The notes under the pieces are model-generated. The model saw nothing but the letters and a program-made list of their open reading frames with translations. It did not search any database and was not told the origin of the DNA. A program made the translations under genes and the position numbers. From Magnolia sinica (taxonomy: Eukaryota > Streptophyta > Magnoliopsida > Magnoliales > Magnoliaceae), in NCBI RefSeq assembly GCF_029962835.1, contig NC_080577.1:24534501-24598500 (forward strand): a DNA stretch of 64,000 nucleotides, written 5' to 3'. Of the stretch, positions 60,501 through 64,000 are shown one piece after another (the first letter of the stretch is position 1; each line of letters starts with the position of its first letter).

Positions 60501-60866
60501 AAATGATGTAGAACTAGAAGTTACAGACAAGCCTACAGATCAGTTTAAGGATGTACTGAACGAGATGCCTTATATGAGCGTAATGGAGCTTTTGGAGCTC
60601 AACTAATATATTGGCAATTTTTATGCATTAGTAGAATTTTGATATTTTTGTAATAAGTCCCCAGTTGAGTGGACAATTTCATTGTTGAAGTAATGATTAG
60701 AACTCTATTTTCAAAGCTTATTTATATTACATACTATGTGAATTCGAAAAGTATACTGAGAAAAAATGATGTGTTGTGAAGAAGCATTCATTTATTATTT
60801 AGTTAACACTATTGAATTCGGGATCTGAGTCACCGATACTCAGATGCTATATTTTGAGGGTGTTAC
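57361..60866 (+). mobile_element. LTR-like segment interrupted by an AT-rich insertion
   Basis: A TATA box (TATAAATAG, 57376-57384) is followed by a purine-rich leader with a (GA)n tract (57480-57511), as in the other LTR-like copies. Near the right end are 'cattgagttggtcac' (60456-60470), 'aataagtccccagttgagtgg' and the terminus GAGGGTGTTACA, matching the LTR ends at 39475 and 56405. The middle (about 58240-59690) is foreign to the other copies. The left boundary lies upstream of the TATA box and is not fixed. Confidence 0.5.
58240..59690. mobile_element. AT-rich insertion with TCGATCGAT motif cluster, unrecognised
   Basis: Sequence between 'gattgacaatcacaag' and 'atatttaggtcttatcatat' has no counterpart in the related LTRs. 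It includes a (CT)n tract (58947-58968) and a cluster of self-complementary tcgatcgat/atcgattgat motifs (59080-59310). No reading frame with a domain was found. It may be a non-autonomous retroelement in antisense orientation. The exact ends are unknown. Confidence 0.4.
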
Positions 60867-62110
60867 ACCTACCTTTAGAAAGTTATGGTCATCCCTTTGA
60901 CCCTTCATCAAAGGGTTAAGTATGCCTTTAGCGATAAAGTGGTTCCCATCTTAGTTGATACTAAATAAATCTTCCCTATTGAGGTAATGGACCTTGGGGA
61001 ACCTAACATCCTATCCATTAATGTACAACACTCCGAAGAGGACATCTTGCATTATAGTTTCGAGTTTGAGACTAAATTATATTTCAATTGCAGGTCCCTC
61101 AGTCAAATTACATTTTCTCTCTTGCCAAATGTTAAATTTACTACTATTAAATCAAATTCCAAGACTCGACTTTGAGTCAATAAAGCTCGGGGAAACATAA
61201 ACCGCACAAGACAATGATGCTAGCCTCTTTCGGATGAGAAATCGAAACGCTGAGGTCCTAGAAGAGGACAAGGCCATTGGGATGAATGTGATTTCTTCAT
61301 TTACACACCAATCACATTCTATTAGTAAAAGGATCATCTATCTTAATGGTAGGATGGACCCCACCCCAAAGAACTAAGAGTTCGGCTGAGCTGCTCAACA
61401 AGGATTCAAGCAAGGGATATGAATTGCCCCTGATTAATTGGACCACAGTCCAGGTCTTACCATTGCGGGATGAACTCGAGGACTTGCAATGCACTGGGGT
61501 GATTTGAGATAAATTGCATCAAACATCAACTAAAAGCCTAGTTCCACAAACATCACGATGATTGGGCATTACAATACCCTCTTCCTGCTTTCTCTAGCCC
61601 TACCTCTCAAGGGTAGAATTGGCCAACCAATCCTTTTAGGATACCAATCTAAAAAAAAAAAAAAAAAACAACAACAACGTCGGATGTAGATATTATTCTT
61701 CAGTTCAACTCCCCAATCCAAATCAAATCCTAGCAATAAGGAACCAAATTTCTTTGTCCAACACGTGAGTTTAGAGTTAAATTTTATAAATTTGATATAG
61801 CGTTCATGGATTTGGATGAAGTCGAAGGTGAAAGAAATGATAACATGACTCTTGAATTAGAGAATGTCTTCAAAAAGCTTGTGTCAAAACCTAATGTCCC
61901 ATGATGAATAAATGTTTATTCTACCGTATATAGAGAGAGATGGATTATAAATGCTTTTATTACTTGAAGATGGATTATAAATGCTATGAATGCTTTTGGT
62001 GTCTTTGGAGAGAGAGCACATAACTACAAACCTGCTTATGTGGAGAGAAATGCCAAGTGTGCAATCCAGATTTTACAAGGTTTCGTTGATAAATTTACAG
62101 AATAATATTT
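60867..62110 (+). pseudogene. Decayed reading frame of unrecognised, probably retroelement, origin
   Basis: Two overlapping plus-strand frames (from 60987 and 60994) and a later piece (about 61230-61330) appear to be one protein broken by frameshifts. It would read 'MDLGEPNILSINVQHSEED', then 'FEFETKLYFNCRSLSQ', then 'LESIKLGET'-like and 'RMRNRNAEVLEEDKAIG'-like parts. A further piece near 61800-61900 reads 'IAFMDLDEVEGERND'. I do not recognise the family. Its place next to LTR sequence suggests a gypsy-type internal region, but this is inference. A 19-bp A run lies at 61652-61670. Confidence 0.3.
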
Positions 62111-62118
62111 TTTTTTTG

Positions 62119-63322
62119 ACAAAATATGGAATCCAAAAAATCCAATATCTGAAATAAGGACAGGCTGAAGCACGTTTAGAACCCTATCCTTAAAGCATTA
62201 TTTACCCCTACTCAAGTGAATTGAGTATGCTGATAGGTTACAAGCAAACCACTTCTAGGATACGACGAGCCTAATGTGGGTCTGCATTTTGTAACCACGA
62301 AGACCCACTAATGGAACTCTTTTACACACAGTTTGACAGAATTACAATAAAAGAAAAATTCCAAAAGGAAAAAGAGAAGAGGAGAATTTGTGATTTAGAC
62401 CACTGCACTGGTCAGTTCTTCAGCTACTGGTTTAGTTGAACCGTTCTAGACTAAACCGCTAGTCTGTTCTTCAAGTAATAGTTCAACCTTGCTATCTTAC
62501 TAGAGTTATTGGAGTATATGAGAGGAGTGGTTCTCTCAGTTCGTATGGGTCTGCTGGAGTGGGTTGAGAGATGATTTGAAAACTCATCCAGGCCCTATTT
62601 ATATAAGCTGTGGTGTCTGGGGGTTATGGTCCAGGGAAATAAATCTCATGACTGTTTTCTAGCTGTTGGAGAAAACTAGCCATTTTATGACCTTTTTTTT
62701 ACTGTTGTGCATAAGCTATTAAACTGCTGCATGCTAACTGTTGTGAAACTGGCTAGCCGTTTATAGCTATTGGGCTAGCCACATGCAGCAGTTTTTGCAT
62801 TGTCTGCAATGAATTGTAGGAGGAGTTATACCTCTACTGCAACAGCTCCATTTCAGCCTCTATATATACTGAGAGACCCTCATTCGGTCCTAGTCTTTCT
62901 TCCAACTGGCCATCTGCCTTAACCACCTAGTTGCACAAGTCTCACTCCGGTTTGTGAAGGGAGAGACCCTCTGCGACATGATGCACACGTGCGAAGTCCA
63001 AAGTGTGCCACTAGCGCCTCTACAGCCACACTGCATCACATGCCTACGCCCTCGCACCGATCCCGTGACTGAGACCGAGATCGAGACCGAGCCTGAGCAC
63101 GAGTATATGCGCGCACACTGGAACACGCAAGTCCCATGGTTCATGGACTATGTGGCAAATAATAAGTTACTCCACACTTTTCATTTAAACTTCAAAATCT
63201 TCTCTTCCCTTTCCCATGTGGGATTATTTAAAAACCCCATAAAAATGCTTTTTGCAAACATTTTTAATATATATTATATTATATTTAAAATATATATTTT
63301 ATAAAATCAATATTTTATAACA
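62119..63322 (-). mobile_element. 3' LTR of a Ty1/copia element (left boundary approximate)
   Basis: On the minus strand the LTR would begin TGTTATAAAAT at 63322, just after a polypurine-like tract (AAAAATCAGTGGGG, 63340-63327). It contains a TATA box (TTATATAAATAG, near 62596-62607) followed by sequence typical of a transcribed R region. The opposite end is placed near 62119 (tgacaaaat) on weak inverted-end similarity only. It goes with the copia coding end at 63874-64000. Confidence 0.5.
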
Positions 63323-63873
63323 ATACCCCACTGATTTTTAAAAATGTATATGTATTTTTTTTCGATTAAACATTTCTGCCAGAATAATCAGCTTATATGC
63401 ATAAAGAAAGACATCTTTCGATTTTAATCTTCTCTTAGTGTAAGTATCTCAAAACTCTATCGAAATGACTAGTAGCCGTAGCTTTGAACCAATTATTCCT
63501 AGATAATAGAGTTGGAGAAACTACACACATATTCGTTATGTGTTAATTAGAGTTCCTACAATCTTGCTCAGCAAAATTAATGGCCATGTGTTTATCCTAA
63601 TTCATGAATGATCCCGAGAGAAAACTCCTAATTCTCATGAGAGACAGCATCATCTCTATGTTCATTTAGGTGAAATCCTTCAAGTGTCTTTGTTACTATA
63701 AGACACTTGTCCTTTAGACTGGATTTTATTAAGAGTTATAAGACTCAACCCTCTTTTGTAACGCTCAGCACTTATCTATATAGATAAGGTTTTATAATTT
63801 AGTGTTGAAAAACTTTTCACATATCAGTGACTTGTTCTTACCCATTAAACTCGAAATTAAAAAATTTTTGACT

Positions 63874-64000
63874 TTAGCTTAGGTTACCATCACCGATGGA
63901 ACTTTGGTTGAAGAGTTTCAACCCCATCCCTCTAAATGTGGCATTTACTACCTCCCTCGGTAGAGGTTTAGTGAAAGGGTCTGCTAGGTTATTGCTTAAT
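63874..64000 (-). CDS. C-terminal end of a Ty1/copia polyprotein (RNase H), runs off the window
   Basis: The minus-strand frame enters at the window edge and reads 'NNLADPFTKPLPREVV', then 'RGMGLKLF', then stops at TAA (63876-63874). 'ADPFTKPLP' and 'GMGL' are the standard end of copia RNase H. No stop or frameshift occurs in the visible 41 codons, so this copy may be better preserved than the one at 16-19 kb. A gap of about 530 bp separates the stop from the polypurine tract. Confidence 0.8.
   Translation of the reverse strand, partial: LSNNLADPFTKPLPREVVNATFRGMGLKLFNQSSIGDGNLS

Noticed and set aside
62890-63304. Open frames of 84 and 116 codons
   Set aside because: They lie in the copia LTR; no domain and no conserved start context.

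Overview
The window is nuclear DNA of a flowering plant. It has two well-supported protein-coding genes with introns, set in a dense, layered mass of transposable elements. Many degenerate copies of a repeat carrying GTGGGCCCACC and GTGGGCCACACCAC blocks suggest a magnoliid-type genome (Magnoliales/Laurales). That placement is inferred from memory of such genomes and has not been tested.

Gene 1 (+, 22888-32257) is an apparently intact secondary-wall cellulose synthase of the CESA4/IRX5 class. It has 12 exons joining without a frame break into 1047 codons. The N-terminal zinc finger and the DDG, DCD, TED and QVLRW catalytic motifs are all present. Gene 2 (-, 51947-45691) is a two-exon leucine-rich-repeat receptor kinase of the MIK2/At4g08850-like type (1146 codons, about 27 LRRs). 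Its 2.8-kb intron interrupts the kinase domain. A small pair of possible terminal exons (5140-5332) may be the 3' end of a third, unrecognised gene. The two main genes have no visible functional link.

The rest, left to right: 1-5 kb holds nested MITEs (including a 218-bp hAT-type element with a perfect 8-bp target duplication), an RTE-type LINE tail, a solo LTR and an L1-type LINE tail. 8.7-15.6 kb holds a broken hAT transposon whose 3' half occurs a second time beyond an LTR fragment. 15.7-19.5 kb holds a stray zinc-finger fragment and a decayed Ty1/copia element on the minus strand. 19.5-22.9 kb is upstream sequence of CESA4. 32.6-33.2 kb is an LTR-like segment with a palindromic CTCGACCGGTCGAG array. 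33.5-45 kb is an L1-type LINE on the minus strand, split by a Ty3/gypsy (Tekay/Del-like) element with a 4365-bp LTR; gypsy integrase, the 3' LTR and the LINE reverse transcriptase are all missing. 52.4-61 kb holds a foldback MITE and two LTR-like segments, one carrying an AT-rich insertion. 62-64 kb holds the 3' end of another copia element that runs off the window.

I found no CRISPR array, rRNA, tRNA or convincing ncRNA gene, and no clearly new biological system. The best leads are a foldback MITE family with related termini but divergent subterminal arms (two copies lie in one CESA4 intron), the gypsy-in-LINE insertion with its apparent single deletion, and the arrays of short self-complementary motifs in LTR-like sequence.
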